Origin: Clostridia bacterium | GTDB taxonomy: Bacteria; Bacillota; Clostridia; Christensenellales; Pumilibacteraceae | DNA length: 33,433 nt | Reading direction: 5' to 3' | Assembly: GCA_900767465.1 (NCBI GenBank) | Contig: CAAGAW010000003.1 | Coordinates: 1-33,433 of the forward strand | In this document: positions 32,053-33,433 of the stretch, one piece after another | How positions within the stretch are numbered: the first letter of the stretch is position 1 | How the letters are laid out: the number at the start of each line of letters is the position of its first letter | Made by a program: the position numbers and the translations under genes | Notes under the pieces: model-generated | What the model saw: only the letters and a program-made list of their open reading frames with translations | Database searches by the model: none | What the model was told of the DNA's origin: nothing

Positions 32053-32910
32053 ATGAGTAATAGTTACGGTGAAAAGATTGCCGGTCTCAGGAAAGAGCGA
32101 GGAATGACGCAGTCCGAACTCGGCGAAAAGTTGAACGTCACTTTTCAGGCGGTAAGCAAGTGGGAGCGCGGGGAATCGCTTCCGGATTTTGAAACGATGT
32201 CGAGATTGTCCAAACTTTTCGACGTTCCGTTGAGTTATTTTCAGACAGAAGGGGAAGAGGTCGTCGTCGAAGAAGTCGCGACCGAGCCGGTCGTTATGCT
32301 CGGCGTGTGTAAGGAATGCGGGCGCGTGGTCAACTCGGGCGAAGAGGCTCAGACGGAGCCGAATCTGATCTGCAAAAAATGCGCCGACAGAAAAGCAGCC
32401 GAGGAAAAGAAGAAAAAGGAAGAAGAGGCGAGAAGGAAAGCCGAAGCCGAGCAGGCGGCGAAAAACGAACGCATTGCCAAGGACGCGGCTAATAAAAACA
32501 GAATGGTGAAAGGTCTCGTCGTCGGAGCGATCGTCGCGGTCATTGCGGGGGCGATCGATCTGGCGGGTTTGGTAAGCGCCGGTAAAATAGGCGATTTCTG
32601 GTACACCGTATTCGGCGTGATATTTATTTTCACGTTCGTAAGCCAGTTGTTTTGGAACGGCGCGGTCAGAAACGTGTTTTTCTTCGGTTGGGATAAAGGA
32701 ATCCGTTTCCCCGGGCTTATATTCGAGTGGTCGCTCGACGGGTTTAAGTGGCTTATTCTCATGAAGTTGCTTTTTGCTGTTCTCGGATTTATCGCGTCGG
32801 TGTTCTTTATACTGTTTTTCGCGATTATATCCTTACTTATTTCGCCGTTTACTTTCATTCCCCGCATTATTCAGGTGCGCAAAGGGATCGAGAGCGAATA
32901 CGAATGGTAG
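32053..32910 (+). CDS. Membrane-anchored XRE-family regulator with zinc ribbon
   Basis: A 285-residue protein in three parts. Residues 7-62 are a Cro/C1-type helix-turn-helix (IAGLRKERGMTQSELGEKL then VTFQAVSKWERGESLPD). Residues 86-110 hold CKECG ... CKKC, a CxxC-17-CxxC zinc-ribbon pattern. Residues 111-150 are a Lys/Glu/Ala-rich coiled coil, and residues 152-270 contain three or four hydrophobic segments. The DNA-binding end would therefore be tethered to the membrane, a layout known from one-component regulators that sense envelope stress. The start at 32053 has AAGGAG; the open frame extends further upstream, but that part is promoter and leader. A lipoprotein gene follows after 55 bases and may be its partner or target. 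Confidence 0.85.
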   Translation: MSNSYGEKIAGLRKERGMTQSELGEKLNVTFQAVSKWERGESLPDFETMSRLSKLFDVPLSYFQTEGEEVVVEEVATEPVVMLGVCKECGRVVNSGEEAQTEPNLICKKCADRKAAEEKKKKEEEARRKAEAEQAAKNERIAKDAANKNRMVKGLVVGAIVAVIAGAIDLAGLVSAGKIGDFWYTVFGVIFIFTFVSQLFWNGAVRNVFFFGWDKGIRFPGLIFEWSLDGFKWLILMKLLFAVLGFIASVFFILFFAIISLLISPFTFIPRIIQVRKGIESEYEW

Positions 32911-32965
32911 CCGTTTTAAGTTCGTCAAACGAAAAGTTTGAAATATACTTTATAAGGAGCAGACA

Positions 32966-33433
32966 ATGAAAAAGAGTAAATTGAAAATCGTTCTTGCGGT
33001 AGTCCTCGTCTTCGTCGCGGCGTGCGCGCTGTTTGCGTGCGGCGGCGGTAACCCATCGCCCGAAACGCCCGTAAAGCCGGGGACGGAGCAATCCGGCGGG
33101 CAAACGGAAAGCGAAACGGGGTCGCTTAAAAAGTTTACCGACGTGGCGTTTACCGACAAAACGGTAACTTACGACGGCGAAGAGAAGAAGATCGAACTGA
33201 CCGGTACCGTGCCTAAGGGTGCAAACGTCGAGTATGACAACAACGCACGCACCGATGCGGGAGAGCAGGTCGTAACGGTAACGATTTCATGCGACGGATA
33301 CGAAACGAAAACGCTTACGGCGAAACTTACGATAAACAAAGCTAAATTCGATTCTCTCGGTATTTCGTTTAACGGAAAAACCGTGGACTATAACGGAACC
33401 GAACAAAAGATACTTCTTGACGGCGAGAGTAAA
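32966..33433 (+). CDS. Lipoprotein with MBG/YDG-like repeats, truncated by the window edge
   Basis: The frame opens with ATG at 32966 behind ATAAGGAG and is still open at the last base (156 codons). A lipoprotein signal is clear: MKKSKLKIVLAVVLVFVAAC then ALFACGGGN. The lipidated residue is Cys25 (LFAC) or Cys20 (VAAC). A Pro/Gly/Glu/Thr-rich linker follows, then tandem beta domains: TVTYDGEEKKIELTGTVPKG ... NNARTDAGEQVVTVTI ... AKLTINKAKF, and a second one starting ISFNGKTVDYNGTEQKI. The K-x-V-x-YDG-x-x-K pattern with a terminal TINKA strand is that of MBG/YDG domains of surface proteins. Function beyond cell-surface location is unknown. Confidence 0.85.
   Translation, partial: MKKSKLKIVLAVVLVFVAACALFACGGGNPSPETPVKPGTEQSGGQTESETGSLKKFTDVAFTDKTVTYDGEEKKIELTGTVPKGANVEYDNNARTDAGEQVVTVTISCDGYETKTLTAKLTINKAKFDSLGISFNGKTVDYNGTEQKILLDGESK

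Overview
The window looks like a chromosomal segment of an anaerobic, low-G+C-lineage Firmicute (class Clostridia; the CpG-rich, moderate-GC style and gene set would fit an uncultured gut lineage such as Christensenellales, but that rank is only a guess). The case rests on gene content. There is a sporulation-type yqfC-yqfD-phoH-pgpH-ybeY-era-yqzL-recO run, DegV, an ABC-F protein, a fused MacB/FtsX-type exporter, a PucR/CdaR-type regulator, AGGAGG-type ribosome binding sites and several clear sigma-A promoters (TTGACN-N17-TATAAT). I see no tRNA, rRNA, CRISPR array, integrase or intact insertion sequence.

Layout: 1-556 is gene-free and packed with short intergenic repeats. 557-1126 (minus) is an HD-domain hydrolase. 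1399-6234 is a 1611-residue membrane-anchored, beta-rich repeat protein of unknown function, possibly preceded by a 16-codon leader. 6456-9785 and 9914-10951 (both minus) are a giant FtsX-type ABC transporter and MurG. 11300-17846 is a tightly overlapped core operon (yqfC, yqfD, phoH, short pgpH, ybeY, era, yqzL, recO) that also carries the decayed tail of a DUF559-type gene between era and yqzL. 18027-24113 is a second compact operon with its own promoter and terminator: degV, apbE, a NusG-II membrane protein, a Gx-type transporter, yigZ, metY, a PucR-type regulator and a small CxxC metal-binding protein. 24371-28766 is a type IIA topoisomerase pair (parE/parC type). 29005-30552 is an ABC-F ATPase. 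30802-31521 is pnuC behind a structured leader RNA that looks like an attenuator or riboswitch. 32053-32910 is a membrane-anchored XRE regulator with a zinc ribbon, followed at the right edge by a truncated lipoprotein gene with MBG-like repeats.

How the genes fit together: the first operon combines late-sporulation proteins with rRNA maturation and ribosome assembly (YbeY, Era), DNA repair (RecO) and c-di-AMP turnover (PgpH). In the second operon apbE and its two downstream membrane genes resemble the flavinylation / extracellular electron transfer toolkit, translationally coupled by 1-4 base overlaps. Most of the window is ordinary core genome. The parts worth a second look are the pnuC leader, the giant surface protein with its regular Cys/His cluster, the sensor-less PgpH, the flavinylation mini-cluster, the promoter-spacer G8 tract and a palindromic repeat family that reaches into the yqfD coding region.
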